Below are positions 46,009 to 55,555 of a DNA stretch of 64,000 nucleotides, piece after piece. The position numbers were made by a program, and so were the translations under genes. The DNA lies in assembly GCF_023702635.1 (NCBI RefSeq), contig NZ_CP098455.1:2294001-2358000 (forward strand), given 5' to 3'. Each line of letters starts with the position of its first letter. Position 1 is the first letter of the stretch. The notes under the pieces are model-generated. The model did no database searches, was not told the DNA's origin, and saw only the letters and a program-made list of their open reading frames with translations. Source of the stretch: Spongiibacter taiwanensis (GTDB taxonomy: Bacteria; Pseudomonadota; Gammaproteobacteria; Pseudomonadales; Spongiibacteraceae).

Positions 46009-46479
46009 GTGGCTAAACGTGTACCCACAACGCCCCAGCACCTGCTGACGGCCCGCCGCCGCAAGGCGCGGCACTACGCCCTGCAGGCCATGTATCAGTG
46101 GCACATTGCGGGGCAGGGCCTGAATGAAATCGAGGCCCAGTTTCTGACCGATTACGACATGGCTAATGTCGATATCGAGTTTTTTCATGACCTGGTGCAC
46201 AACATTCCCGCCCAGGTGGGCGAATTGCAGGAGCGTTTCGCAAAGCACCTGGATCGCAGCCTCGACGACCTTGATCCCATCGAGCTGAGCTTGCTGCGCA
46301 TGGGCACCTACGAGTTGCTGCGTCGCATTGATGTTCCATACAAAGTGGCCATCAACGAGACCGTGAATCTGGCCAAGCGTTTTGGCGCGACCGACGGTTA
46401 CCGTTACATCAATGGTGTGTTGGACAAAGTGGCGGTTGAATGCCGGGCGGTGGAAGTGGCCGCTGAAAAGCGCGCCTGA
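46009..46479 (+). CDS. nusB: transcription antitermination factor NusB
   Basis: 156-aa all-helical RNA-binding factor for rRNA antitermination. It has the RRKARHYALQAMYQW N-terminal helix and the conserved LDRSLDDLDPIELSLLRMGTYEL and VAINETVNLAKRFG blocks. The start is GTG 46009, with GAAGAG upstream. It is flanked by ribH and thiL as in many proteobacteria. Confidence 0.96.
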   Translation: MAKRVPTTPQHLLTARRRKARHYALQAMYQWHIAGQGLNEIEAQFLTDYDMANVDIEFFHDLVHNIPAQVGELQERFAKHLDRSLDDLDPIELSLLRMGTYELLRRIDVPYKVAINETVNLAKRFGATDGYRYINGVLDKVAVECRAVEVAAEKRA

Positions 46480-46494
46480 GGAGCTTGCTGATTC

Positions 46495-47466
46495 ATGCCG
46501 CTGTCGGAGTTTGAGCTGATCGAACGCTTCTTCCGCCGCGGTGTGAATGCCTCCCGTCCAGCATCCGCGCCGTCGACCGTCTCGCTCGGTATTGGCGATG
46601 ACTGCGCCATTCTCACCCCGCCGCCGGGGGAGCAATTGCTGATCTCGGTGGACACCCTGGTCGAAGGGGTTCACTTTCCCAAGGCTTTTCATCCTGCCGA
46701 TCTGGCCCGCCGGGCCCTGGCGGTTTGTGTCAGCGACCTTGCCGCCTGCGGCGCCCAGCCAGCGGCCTACACCCTTGCCCTCACCCTGCCCGAAGTCAGC
46801 GAAGCCTGGCTCGCCCCGTTTGCTGAGGCGCTGCATCAGGCCGGGGCGGATTTTGGCATGGCACTGATTGGCGGCGATACCACGAAGGGGCCGTTAACCC
46901 TGTCCTTTCAGGTGATGGGGTTCGCCCCGGCTGGCGCGGCTTTGCTGCGCAGTGGTGCCGAGGTTGGCGACAACATTTATGTGTCGGGGTATTTGGGTGA
47001 GGCCCGGGCGGCACTGAATTGGTTGGATCAGCCCCAATTGAACGGTCACCAAGCCCAGCTGATGCAGCGCTACCTGGCACCCCAGCCACGTCTGGCCCTC
47101 GGCCTTGCCCTGCGCGGCGTGGCCTCGGCGGCGGTGGATATTTCCGATGGGCTGGCGGCTGATCTGGGGCATATTCTTGCTGCCAGTCAGGTTGGCGCGA
47201 CGCTACACAGTGAGCGGTTGCCGGTGTCGCCGGCCCTGCGGGGCGAGGCGGGGGAGCAGGCCCTGGAATATGCGCTGGGTGGCGGTGATGATTACGAACT
47301 GTGTTTTACCGCGCCGCCCCCGCATCATGAACAGGTGTTGGCCATCTCTCAAACGATAGGTTTGCCCATTCATCTGGTGGGGCATATTGAGGCCGATAGC
47401 GGATTGCGCTGCTTGAACGACAATGGCCAGTTGCGGTCATTGCCCGGTGGCTACCAGCATTTTTAG
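46495..47466 (+). CDS. thiL: thiamine-monophosphate kinase
   Basis: 323-aa ThiL, the last step of TPP synthesis (TMP + ATP to TPP). Landmarks are the start SEFELIERFF, GIGDDCAIL near residue 30, the Mg/ATP residues in DTLVEGVHF, DLAACGAQP, GGDTTKGPL and the later DISDGLAADL. It starts 15 bases after nusB. The thiC gene at the far end of the window belongs to the same biosynthetic pathway. Confidence 0.95.
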   Translation: MPLSEFELIERFFRRGVNASRPASAPSTVSLGIGDDCAILTPPPGEQLLISVDTLVEGVHFPKAFHPADLARRALAVCVSDLAACGAQPAAYTLALTLPEVSEAWLAPFAEALHQAGADFGMALIGGDTTKGPLTLSFQVMGFAPAGAALLRSGAEVGDNIYVSGYLGEARAALNWLDQPQLNGHQAQLMQRYLAPQPRLALGLALRGVASAAVDISDGLAADLGHILAASQVGATLHSERLPVSPALRGEAGEQALEYALGGGDDYELCFTAPPPHHEQVLAISQTIGLPIHLVGHIEADSGLRCLNDNGQLRSLPGGYQHF

Positions 47467-47490
47467 TTTGTCTTTGGTTAGGGAAGAATA

Positions 47491-47967
47491 ATGAGTACAC
47501 CCATTCCTCCAGCGCTGCTTAAGGATGGCACCCATCTTTTGTCGCTGGGTTTTGGCAGCGGCCTGTCACCTAAGGCGCCGGGCACCTTCGGCACTCTCGC
47601 CGCGTTGCCGTTGTGGTTTTTGCTGCAGATGTTATCCACGCCGATGTATATCGTCGTGGTGATTGCGGCCTTCGCATTAGGTGTTTATATCTGCGGCGAA
47701 ACGGCCAAGGCCCTCGGCGTGCACGATCACGGCGGCATTGTCTGGGATGAGTTTGTCGGTTTGTGGATCGCCCTGTTTCTGGCGCCGGCGAATTGGTTTT
47801 GGGTAGGCTTGGGCTTCGCTTTATTTCGCCTGTTTGATATCTGGAAGCCTTGGCCGATCCGGGTGCTCGACGCCAAGGTGCATGGCGGCCTGGGCATTAT
47901 GATCGATGATGTGCTGGCAGGCTTTTACGCCTTTGTGGTGTTGCAGCTGCTGTATCTATGGGTGTGA
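47491..47967 (+). CDS. pgpA: phosphatidylglycerophosphatase A
   Basis: 158-aa membrane phosphatase converting phosphatidylglycerol phosphate to phosphatidylglycerol. Family marks are LSLGFGSGLSPKAPGTFGTLAALP and the acidic motif GGIVWDEFVG, followed by FRLFDIWKPWPI. About four hydrophobic segments. It is the last gene of the nrdR-pgpA run. Confidence 0.94.
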   Translation: MSTPIPPALLKDGTHLLSLGFGSGLSPKAPGTFGTLAALPLWFLLQMLSTPMYIVVVIAAFALGVYICGETAKALGVHDHGGIVWDEFVGLWIALFLAPANWFWVGLGFALFRLFDIWKPWPIRVLDAKVHGGLGIMIDDVLAGFYAFVVLQLLYLWV

Positions 47968-48043
47968 ACGAATTACCGGTATGAATGATCCTGTTGGTGT
48001 GGAAGAAACGCAGCGGCTTGGTGCCGCTGCGCAGGCCCTCTAA

Positions 48044-48820
48044 TCAGGCAAGCAAGATAGAGTGGCCGTAATCCACTGGAATGACCGCACCGTTAATAAA
48101 GCTGGATGCGCCACTGGTTAACAGCAACAGGGTGCCCTCGAGCTCTTTCACATCACCAATCCGTTTGGACGGCAGGCGTGCTACTTCGGCTTGGCCTTGC
48201 TCGGTCTCAAAATACCAATCCACCATCTCGGTCATAAAGTAGCCTGGCGCAATGGCGTTGCAGCGGATTTTGGTTTCGAACAGGTCGGCGGCAATCTGCT
48301 TGGTCAGTTGGTTAAGGCCGGCCTTCACCGCGCCGTAGCAGGGCACATTGCGCAGGGTCTGGATCCCGGTAATCGAGGTGACGTTAACAATGGCGCCAGG
48401 CAGATCTTTGGCCATCAGCCGTTTGGAGAACTCCCGGGACATGCGCATGGTGCCGGTCAGGTTCACATTGACCAGATTGTCCCATTCTTCGTCGGAGACA
48501 TTGGGGAATGGCACAAACAGAATCTGACCGGCGTTGTTGACCAGAATATCCACGTTACCGAATTTGGCTTCGGCCTCATCAAAGGCCTGGGTAACACTCT
48601 CGGTGCTGCCAATATCCAGAGACACGGCGATGGCCTCACCGCCATCGGCATTGATCTCATCGGCCACCGCCTGGATCTTTTCCTTGCGGCGGGCCGCGCA
48701 AATCACTTTGGCGCCAGACTTGGCCAGTGCTTTGGCCATCGCCACACCCATGCCGGTACCAGAACCGGTGACCAGGGCGACTTTACCTGTGTTGTTGAAG
48801 AGTTCGTCTAAGTAGCTCAT
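48044..48820 (-). CDS. SDR-family oxidoreductase
   Basis: 258-aa classical short-chain dehydrogenase with a full active site: TGSGTGMG (18-25), NNAG (95-98), Ser149, Tyr162 and Lys166 (YGAVK), and PGYFMTEM. ATG 48820 has GAGG upstream and fits the family; a longer frame to 48850 is unlikely. It lies downstream of the DUF1214 and sulfotransferase genes on the same strand, so the three may act on one hydroxylated or sulfated compound. The substrate is unknown. Confidence 0.9.
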   Translation of the reverse strand: MSYLDELFNNTGKVALVTGSGTGMGVAMAKALAKSGAKVICAARRKEKIQAVADEINADGGEAIAVSLDIGSTESVTQAFDEAEAKFGNVDILVNNAGQILFVPFPNVSDEEWDNLVNVNLTGTMRMSREFSKRLMAKDLPGAIVNVTSITGIQTLRNVPCYGAVKAGLNQLTKQIAADLFETKIRCNAIAPGYFMTEMVDWYFETEQGQAEVARLPSKRIGDVKELEGTLLLLTSGASSFINGAVIPVDYGHSILLA

Positions 48821-48879
48821 AAAATGCCTCGTTGTGATTGTTATTACCAAGGGTTGTGAACAGGGTTAGTGAACGATGC

Positions 48880-50061
48880 TTACAAACAGCCGCGCCGGAC
48901 GGCAGACTCGTAACGCCGCTGCAATATCGCGCTGCGTTCATCCGCGTCGATATGTTGCGCGGGGTTAGGGAAGTGGGCATCGATGTCTGAAAATTTAATG
49001 CGGGTAATTTTGGGAACCGGCGTGTCCTGGGCGCGAATGTAACGGGCAGATAGCAAGCCCATGGTGTGGCCGGCGGCATCGAGCCAGTTGCGCACACCGG
49101 GGTCGCGGTGGGCAATTACCCCCCGAAAAATCCCGTCTTCATCGAGTTGCGCCTGGTGGCCGTTAATGGAAGTCTGGCGCAGCTGCCAGTCTCGGGCATC
49201 CCAGTAGTGACTGTAGAGCTGTAGGCTCCAGTAATCCGCTTTTGGTGGAACCAGTTCTACTAACAGCGCTTCATCCTCGCCGACTTCGTAGTTACCCTTG
49301 CCGTACTGCAGTGCGGCCCAGCCAATTGAGAGTTGGTCGAAGGCCATTTCATTGCTGGGTTGCTGGTAATAGGCATCAACCTGACTGGCAAAGAAGGCGG
49401 GTAGCTTGTTCAGCCAGTTGAGCAACATCTCGGTGCGCTCGGCAATAATGCTTGGGCTGATCGGTGGTGCGGGAAAACGGGCACCGTCCCGGGAGATATG
49501 CAGCTGTGCCTGGGTTTCGTTGTCCCAATCGTAAAAGTACTGGCGGAAGACAATGTCACCCGGGCCTTCGGGGATTTTGACCCAGTTGCCGGGCTGTTCG
49601 TGGTGGCTCAGAACGATTTCGATACTGCCGTCGTCGCCCAGTTCGAATTCATTGCGGCGGTCGCAGATCTGCCAGCCGTCAATGTTGGCAAAGTGGCCGT
49701 GGCGGGTTTCGCAGTCCATCAGCAGACTGGAGCCCCGCTGACCGCGAATGCGGTAAACGTGATCGCCGTGGACTGCTGCCCAGTGATACAGCGCATCTGC
49801 CGCGGGCAAGCCGTATTGAATCCGGGTTGAGAGAAATTTGAGCATGCTGGGGTAGTCGCTGTTCCAGCATTCCATGGTCATCGGAATCGCCCCGGCCACC
49901 AGACGGCTGAGGTAACGAATGCCCTCAGCGCGAGTGAGGTCGTCGCTAATGCGGGGATTGTCCCAGACCAATTTTTCCAGGGATTGGATCGCGTCAGTCA
50001 CCGCTGACCACAAGGCCGGCGATACTGACTCAGAAGTCGCGCTATTCGATGTTAAAGACAT
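48880..50061 (-). CDS. DUF1214-domain protein
   Basis: 393-aa protein with a DUF1214-type C-terminal region (about 225-360: AALQYGKGNYEVGEDEALLVELVPPKADYWSLQLYSHYWD). The N-terminal half includes RGSSLLMDCETRHGHFANIDGW. No signal peptide or membrane segment is seen. The function of DUF1214 proteins is unknown; they often neighbour sulfotransferase, SDR and CoA-ligase genes in marine and sphingomonad genomes. It is 127 bp after the sulfotransferase gene and 59 bp before the SDR gene. Confidence 0.78.
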   Translation of the reverse strand: MSLTSNSATSESVSPALWSAVTDAIQSLEKLVWDNPRISDDLTRAEGIRYLSRLVAGAIPMTMECWNSDYPSMLKFLSTRIQYGLPAADALYHWAAVHGDHVYRIRGQRGSSLLMDCETRHGHFANIDGWQICDRRNEFELGDDGSIEIVLSHHEQPGNWVKIPEGPGDIVFRQYFYDWDNETQAQLHISRDGARFPAPPISPSIIAERTEMLLNWLNKLPAFFASQVDAYYQQPSNEMAFDQLSIGWAALQYGKGNYEVGEDEALLVELVPPKADYWSLQLYSHYWDARDWQLRQTSINGHQAQLDEDGIFRGVIAHRDPGVRNWLDAAGHTMGLLSARYIRAQDTPVPKITRIKFSDIDAHFPNPAQHIDADERSAILQRRYESAVRRGCL

Positions 50062-50188
50062 GGTGATTGTCCTATCAGTCTGATGCCGGCCGACGCGCCC
50101 CTAGCTGTTGAGTGAGGCGCGAAAAAGGCAAGGGCTGATAAGATCTGGCATCAGCCCTTGCCAAGGGGTGACTGGCAGTAAGGGCGGT

Positions 50189-51382
50189 TTAGCCGAACAG
50201 TTTCAGATATTCAGCGAAGCGCTTATCGATGGCTTCGGGACTGAGACCGAATTCTTCCTGGGTGTAGCCATAGGCGCCCCAGTGATTGGCCGGACGGCTC
50301 TCGTCGTATTCCTTGCAGCCGGCAATGGCCTCTGGGGTCAGCTCGCGGCCGGCCTTTTCATACACCTTGGAGATCACGCTGATCGGGTCGTTACACACTT
50401 CATCAAAGTGGGTGTTAACGATCTGCTCGTGGGGCAGTGTGTCCCGCACTTGTAAATAACGGTCGGTCAGGCGCGCCCAGTAGTCGAACCATTCCTGGCC
50501 CACTTCCACAGGATCAATCGATTCGGTGGAGGTCTTGCGTAGTTCGTAGATCGTCGAGGCAAATGACGGTACGGTTTTTTGCGGGCTGCGATGGGAGTGG
50601 ACCACGGTCGCATCGGGGAAGAACTCAAACAGAATGTCCAGATAACCGACGTGCACCGGCGACTTCATGATCCAGGGACGGCCGCGGGCGCCACCGTCCT
50701 GCCACTGCAGGTACTGCATCATTTCGAACAGAATTTTGTAGGTTGGCCGCGGGTCTATCTGCATAGTGTATTCGCGGAAATTTGGCATGCGCGCCACCAT
50801 GGCGGACACGGTGCATTCCAGCGACATTTCCATGATGAACAGTTCTTCATCGGGCTGTTCGGCTTCCATCGGGTGGCGGGCCATCCAGCCGGGGAACTGG
50901 GTGCGAAACACCTCTTCCACGCCTTTGGCAAAGGCGATCCGCTCTACCGGGTTGCCCGGCTCCTCGCCCGGGAAGGGGGCGGGGTTCATCAGCTTCCACA
51001 TTTCCAGGCGCTGCACACCGGGGTCACCGGACATCACCCGTTGCAGCTTGGAGGTGCCGGTGCGCGGCAGGCCGGCAATGACGATGGGCGCAATGATTTT
51101 TTCGTCGCGAATCTCGGGATGCTTTTTGACGTCGTCAAGGTAGCGCAGGCGGTTGCTCAGCATGCGTACGATGCCATAGGCCTGACCGATCTTGCCGCCT
51201 TCGTGGAGATTGGCGGTGGTGTTCAGGTCTTGCACCATGATTTCCAATCCCTTTTTGAAGGACAGGTCACCAAAGTCAGACAAGCCGGTGGCCTCGGCTG
51301 CGGCCTGCATCAGGGCGTCTACTTCAAGGGGAATGGCGGGCGGCATTTCCGCCGCAGCGGCTTCGGTAGTTGAATCTTGCAT
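50189..51382 (-). CDS. sulfotransferase-family protein
   Basis: 397-aa member of the bacterial sulfotransferase family. The PAPS 5'-phosphosulfate loop is IAGLPRTGTSKLQRVM at about residues 100-115, and a 3'-phosphate-binding region HSHRSPQKTVPSFAS follows later. A conserved WIMKSPVHVGYLD lies in between. It could transfer or, if the family assignment is loose, bind a sulfuryl group on a hydroxylated lipid or sterol-like compound. First gene of the minus-strand trio. The upstream gap 51383-51606 contains a palindrome CCGAAC-N12-GTTCGG (51570-51593) and the end of the TetR gene. Confidence 0.82.
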   Translation of the reverse strand: MQDSTTEAAAAEMPPAIPLEVDALMQAAAEATGLSDFGDLSFKKGLEIMVQDLNTTANLHEGGKIGQAYGIVRMLSNRLRYLDDVKKHPEIRDEKIIAPIVIAGLPRTGTSKLQRVMSGDPGVQRLEMWKLMNPAPFPGEEPGNPVERIAFAKGVEEVFRTQFPGWMARHPMEAEQPDEELFIMEMSLECTVSAMVARMPNFREYTMQIDPRPTYKILFEMMQYLQWQDGGARGRPWIMKSPVHVGYLDILFEFFPDATVVHSHRSPQKTVPSFASTIYELRKTSTESIDPVEVGQEWFDYWARLTDRYLQVRDTLPHEQIVNTHFDEVCNDPISVISKVYEKAGRELTPEAIAGCKEYDESRPANHWGAYGYTQEEFGLSPEAIDKRFAEYLKLFG

Positions 51383-51606
51383 CAGATCATCTCTTCGTTA
51401 TTGTGGGTGCGGAGCAATTTCACCGCTGGCAAGTCCGGGATTCGGACCCCGCCGTTGGCGAGTGCGTCTTTTTTCAGATTACGAAGAGAGATGGGCTGGA
51501 ACAAGCGAAGGCGGGTCGGATTTCAGAATTTGAATAGGGTTATTAATGTGCTGATTATTAAGGTTTTTTCCGAACGCTCTCAGAGCTGTTCGGGTTCTGT
51601 TGTGGG

Positions 51607-52311
51607 TTAGTTTGTTCGCATGGGGCTCGTGGTTGGCCGGGTGCTGAAGGCGGCAACACACATCCGGGCCAGCATGTGCCGGAATTCTTCATTTTCAATA
51701 AACTCGGGGTTGTCCGCCATCATGGAGTAAACCAGCATCTGCGCCGTGCGGCCCAGCGCATGAACCCGCATGACATCGTCGTCGCCGGGAACAAAGTCAC
51801 TGCAGCGCTTCAGGTTTTCGTAAATGAAATGCTCGGTAGAACTGTTAGGTGCGAGATTCTGGTCCAGCTCCTTCCAGGTGTCCCAAAAGCCCCGGTGTTC
51901 CAGCAGCAGGGAGCGGTCAATCTCCAGAAGCTTGCGGTGAATATCAATGGACCAGTCGAGCAGCCAGTAAATAAACGACATGACCGTGGGGGGGTGTTGG
52001 CTCGGAAAGGCGCGATACTCCGATAGCTGACACTCGCGGATCACCTCGCGAAAAACCTCGAATACAATCGCGTCCAGATTGGGAAAGTATTGGTAAATAG
52101 AGGATTTTGGTACCCCAGATACGGTTTCCAGCGCGGTGGTGGTCAATCCCTCACGCCCGTGCTGCAACAGAATAAATCGCGCGGCCTGCACAATGGCAAG
52201 TACCATCCGACGCGACCGCTCCTGCTTAGGATGACGCCGCATTTCGTCCTGGGGACGAATCAACTCTTGAAATGATCGCGGCTCAATTTGTTCGTTTTTT
52301 ATTGCAGACAT
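51607..52311 (-). CDS. TetR-family transcriptional regulator
   Basis: 234-aa TetR regulator: the HTH is at about residues 32-80 (RRMVLAIVQAARFILLQHGREGLTTTALETVSGVPKSSIYQYFPN), followed by a helical ligand domain. It sits between the sulfotransferase trio and the divergent DapB-like reductase gene. Two repeated TTGGAG-containing sites in the divergent gap are probable operators. Ligand unknown. Confidence 0.9.
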   Translation of the reverse strand: MSAIKNEQIEPRSFQELIRPQDEMRRHPKQERSRRMVLAIVQAARFILLQHGREGLTTTALETVSGVPKSSIYQYFPNLDAIVFEVFREVIRECQLSEYRAFPSQHPPTVMSFIYWLLDWSIDIHRKLLEIDRSLLLEHRGFWDTWKELDQNLAPNSSTEHFIYENLKRCSDFVPGDDDVMRVHALGRTAQMLVYSMMADNPEFIENEEFRHMLARMCVAAFSTRPTTSPMRTN

Positions 52312-52387
52312 TTCACTCGCTCAGGGCTGTTATTGTTGTTTGTTTTTGCTCGCCAAGTCTTGACCTGTGACAAAATCCAGAAATAGT

Positions 52388-52417
52388 ATTGGAGCCAATG
52401 TTGAGCTTGGAGTCAAT
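52388..52417. promoter_or_regulatory. tandem operator-like repeats in the TetR/DapB-like divergent gap
   Basis: ATTGGAGCCAAT (52388-52399) is a perfect 12-bp palindrome, and TTGGAGTCAAT (52407-52417) repeats it with one change in the shared 11 bases, 18 bp further on. Two sites at this spacing between divergent genes fit a TetR autoregulatory operator pair. Confidence 0.55.
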
Positions 52418-52481
52418 ATTTGTTACCGCTCCGCACTGTCTTCTCCTGCAATTTTTCACTTGATTTTCGGATGCCAATCTT

Positions 52482-53501
52482 ATGAATAATAACGAGATTT
52501 CGCCTCGCGTTGCCTTCTACGGCCTGGGTTTTGTCGGCCAGCAATTAGCGGGCTTTGCCCTGGATAAAGGCTGGGAGATCGCCGCTGCCTACAATCGGGC
52601 AGGCGACAAAGTGGGCCGCGATCTTGGTGAACTGCTCGGTCGAGAAGCCATTGGTGTCATCATTGAAGATTGTGACACGGCAGATTACTCACGCCTCAAT
52701 GCCGATTTAGCCTTTGTTGCGGTATCGGACCGCTTGAATGAAAACCTCATCTCCTACCAGCGATTGATGAATGCTGGCGCCAATATTCTCTGTCACGGCT
52801 CTGAATCCTGTAACCCCTACCGACTTAACCCTGAGGTTGCAGAACAAATTCAGGCCTTGGCGTTGGCCAATCAGGTGACCTTCACCGGCGGCGGTATTTG
52901 GGATATGACCCGCATCTGGGCCGGGATTCTGTCTGTTGGCCCCAACACCCATATCGAGTCCATGACTCACTTGTCGTTCACTGATATTGGTCGCCAGGGG
53001 GTTCACCTGCTGCGCTACTGCGGCGCGGGGCTGTCGGTGGAGGAATACCATCGCAACGGCATTGCCGGGCAGAAGGGGCTGGCCGGGGTGGCCAGAACGC
53101 CGCCACTGTGTGTGGTGGATGCCCTCGGCCTTGAGTTACTGAGCGTGGAAGAAGAGCTCGAACCCATTGTCTGGGAGGAGGACCACCACAGCCGCTGGCT
53201 GGAGACAACCCTTAAAGCCGGCACCGTGGTGGGTACTCGCATGCGGGCGAAGATCGCCACCCGCCAGGGCATTGCTGTGCAGAGCTGCTTTGAATACCGG
53301 GATTTTCGCGACGATGAAACCGAATACATGAGCTGGAAAGTGAAGGGCAAGCCCAGCATGGAGGTCAGGGTGCTGCGCGAAGACTCCCACATGGCCTCGG
53401 CCAGCAGCCTGTTCAACCGGGCAGCCGATGTGCTGGCGGCAGAGCCGGGCATCGTGGAGTTGTGGAAATACCGGCCGCTGCAACCCAGCATGGCGTTATA
53501 G
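52482..53501 (+). CDS. DapB-like NAD(P)-dependent reductase-family protein
   Basis: 339-aa Rossmann protein of the dihydrodipicolinate reductase/2,4-diaminopentanoate dehydrogenase type. It has an N-terminal dinucleotide-binding FYGLGFVGQQLAG (residues 12-24), then GGGIWDMTRIWAG and a mixed alpha/beta C-terminal domain ending RAADVLAAEPGIVELWKYRP. It is not the housekeeping DapB (too long and divergent). Divergent from the TetR gene, so probably controlled by it. Substrate unknown; an imine- or carbonyl-reducing step is plausible. Confidence 0.72.
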   Translation: MNNNEISPRVAFYGLGFVGQQLAGFALDKGWEIAAAYNRAGDKVGRDLGELLGREAIGVIIEDCDTADYSRLNADLAFVAVSDRLNENLISYQRLMNAGANILCHGSESCNPYRLNPEVAEQIQALALANQVTFTGGGIWDMTRIWAGILSVGPNTHIESMTHLSFTDIGRQGVHLLRYCGAGLSVEEYHRNGIAGQKGLAGVARTPPLCVVDALGLELLSVEEELEPIVWEEDHHSRWLETTLKAGTVVGTRMRAKIATRQGIAVQSCFEYRDFRDDETEYMSWKVKGKPSMEVRVLREDSHMASASSLFNRAADVLAAEPGIVELWKYRPLQPSMAL

Positions 53502-53676
53502 TTAGCCGGCGCGCAGCAGACCGGCGGATCAATTCAGGGCGAAGCTGCCGGCTATTAGATTACCGCGGTGAAATGAGAGCCGGTCGCCAGCGCCGGGATA
53601 GTCATTGCTGGGATAATAGTTGCGAGAAAATCATTCGTTATTGCGGGTGAACATCGCATCGGAGAGGGGGTGAACA

Positions 53677-54081
53677 ATGCGCTTGAGCGGGGAATGCTTT
53701 TGCGGCGATATTGCCTATGAAATAACGGGCCCGGTGTTTGATGCTCGCTCTTGTCATTGCTCTCGCTGCCGCAAGGTTTTTAGCGCGCAGGCTTCTGCCT
53801 ATGCTTTGGTCAATGCCGATGATTTTCGTTGGCTTCGCGGCAGTGAGCACTTAACCACTTATGCCAGTCAGCAGGATTACGGCCTGCAGTTTTGCAAGCG
53901 CTGTGGTTCGACTCTGTGCGGTATATATCAGGGCAAGGTCCACGGCATCACGCTGGGGTGTTTGAATGAAGATCCCCAGATTCAAATTGGCAAGCATATC
54001 TTTGTCGGCTCCAAGGCCAGCTGGGAAGTGATGCCGGAAGGGGTGCCGCAATTTGAGGCGCACGCCCCGGAAGGCGTCTAG
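53677..54081 (+). CDS. GFA (CENP-V) family zinc protein
   Basis: 134-aa protein of the glutathione-dependent formaldehyde-activating enzyme/CENP-V fold. Zinc ligands: Cys in GECFCGDIAYE, CHCSRCRK and FCKRCGSTLCG. Members bind small molecules or reduce disulfides; direct formaldehyde chemistry is doubtful for most. It starts at ATG 53677 with GAGAGGGG upstream, giving MRLSGECFCG. Confidence 0.9.
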   Translation: MRLSGECFCGDIAYEITGPVFDARSCHCSRCRKVFSAQASAYALVNADDFRWLRGSEHLTTYASQQDYGLQFCKRCGSTLCGIYQGKVHGITLGCLNEDPQIQIGKHIFVGSKASWEVMPEGVPQFEAHAPEGV

Positions 54082-54241
54082 CGCGCGATCTTACCGTCCC
54101 CGTACTCTTCGGCCGTCGTTCTTCCAGGCTATCGGTTGCTGATTTGCCTCCGTCTAGTGTTGCCCTGGGTATTCCCTGTTGCCAGGACATGGCCTTGGGT
54201 ATGATGTCCGACCCTCCGCCCGTTTTAGAGAGATACAGACT

Positions 54242-55441
54242 ATGGTGTCAATTGGTACTCCGTTTTCAGATACCGCTTGCCGGGTGCTGCTGTGCGGTGC
54301 TGGCGAGCTGGGTAAAGAGGTGGTTATTGAGCTGCAGCGACTGGGCTGCGAAGTGATTGCCTGTGATCGCTACGCCAATGCGCCAGCCATGCAAGTGGCG
54401 GATCGAAGCCATAGTTTTTCCATGCTCGACGGCGCGGAATTGCGTCGGGTGATTGAGCAGGAGCAACCTCATTTTATCGTGCCTGAGATTGAGGCCATCG
54501 CCACCGATACCTTGGTGGAACTGGAGTCAGAGGGTTACAACGTGGTGCCCACCGCCCGGGCCGCGCGATTGACCATGAATCGGGAAGGCATCCGCCGGCT
54601 GGCGGCTGAAGAGTTGGGGCTAGCCACCTCGCCCTATATTTTTGCCGATTCCTATGCCGATTTTGAACAGGCGGTGGCGAGCATCGGTTTGCCCTGTGTG
54701 GTGAAGCCGATAATGAGCAGCTCGGGCAAGGGGCAAAGTCTGCTCAGAAATAGTGCCGATAGCCAGAAGGTGTGGGACTACGCCCAGCAGGGCGGTCGCG
54801 CCGGTGCCGGTCGGGTGATCGTGGAAGGCTTCGTGGATTTCGACTATGAAATCACGCTGCTGACGATTCGTCATCGCGGCCCTTGCGGTGACGACACGGC
54901 AACCAGCTTTTGCGCCCCCATTGGCCACCGCCAGGAAGATGGGGACTACCAGGAATCCTGGCAGCCCCAGCCAATGTCCGATTTGGCCCTGCAGCGCTCC
55001 AAAGACATGGCAGAAAAGGTGACGGCGGCGCTGGGGGGCTGGGGCCTTTTTGGCGTAGAGCTGTTTATTAAAGGCGACGACGTTTACTTCAGCGAGGTAT
55101 CTCCCCGGCCACACGATACCGGCTTGGTGACCCTGATCTCCCAGGATTTATCCGAGTTTGCCCTGCATGCCCGGGCGATTCTTGGCTTGCCCATTCCGAA
55201 CATTGTCCAGCACGGCCCGTCGGCCTCGGCGGTGTTGCTGGTGGAGGGTGATTCGAGTCAGGCAAGCTATGGTAATCTTCATTCGGCACTGGCTGATGCT
55301 GATACTCAGTTGCGCCTGTTTGGCAAACCGGAGGTGGCAGGTAAACGGCGGATGGGGGTTGCGCTGGCGCGGGGAGTCGACATTGACACCGCCAAAGAAA
55401 AAGCCAAATCGGCGGCTCGCGCCATCACAGTGACGCTTTAG
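54242..55441 (+). CDS. purT: formate-dependent phosphoribosylglycinamide formyltransferase
   Basis: 399-aa ATP-grasp enzyme (E. coli PurT 392) using formate and ATP to formylate GAR in purine synthesis. The family start [22 protein letters not shown] is present, then [15 protein letters not shown], the glycine-rich ATP-grasp loop [11 protein letters not shown] and the metal-binding [17 protein letters not shown] 54242 is preferred over an in-frame upstream extension. Confidence 0.95.
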   Translation: MVSIGTPFSDTACRVLLCGAGELGKEVVIELQRLGCEVIACDRYANAPAMQVADRSHSFSMLDGAELRRVIEQEQPHFIVPEIEAIATDTLVELESEGYNVVPTARAARLTMNREGIRRLAAEELGLATSPYIFADSYADFEQAVASIGLPCVVKPIMSSSGKGQSLLRNSADSQKVWDYAQQGGRAGAGRVIVEGFVDFDYEITLLTIRHRGPCGDDTATSFCAPIGHRQEDGDYQESWQPQPMSDLALQRSKDMAEKVTAALGGWGLFGVELFIKGDDVYFSEVSPRPHDTGLVTLISQDLSEFALHARAILGLPIPNIVQHGPSASAVLLVEGDSSQASYGNLHSALADADTQLRLFGKPEVAGKRRMGVALARGVDIDTAKEKAKSAARAITVTL

Positions 55442-55478
55442 CAGGTGGCGTACTTACAGGTAACCCTGGCAACGGCTA

Positions 55479-55513
55479 CCCGTCTGACAATGCATGGAAC
55501 ATTTTCAGACGGG
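55479..55513. terminator. hairpin after purT
   Basis: A 9-bp perfect stem (CCCGTCTGA, 55479-55487, with TCAGACGGG, 55505-55513) and a 17-base loop. The following sequence has only a weak T content, so termination strength is uncertain. Confidence 0.4.
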
Positions 55514-55555
55514 CGTATTCAAAACAAATCGTCAGTTAACTTTTGAGGAAGGATT

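Noticed and set aside
51570-51593. CCGAAC/GTTCGG palindrome as an intrinsic terminator for the TetR gene
   Set aside because: The T tract is on the wrong side for minus-strand transcription and the predicted loop is too small; it may be an operator, but nothing further supports it.
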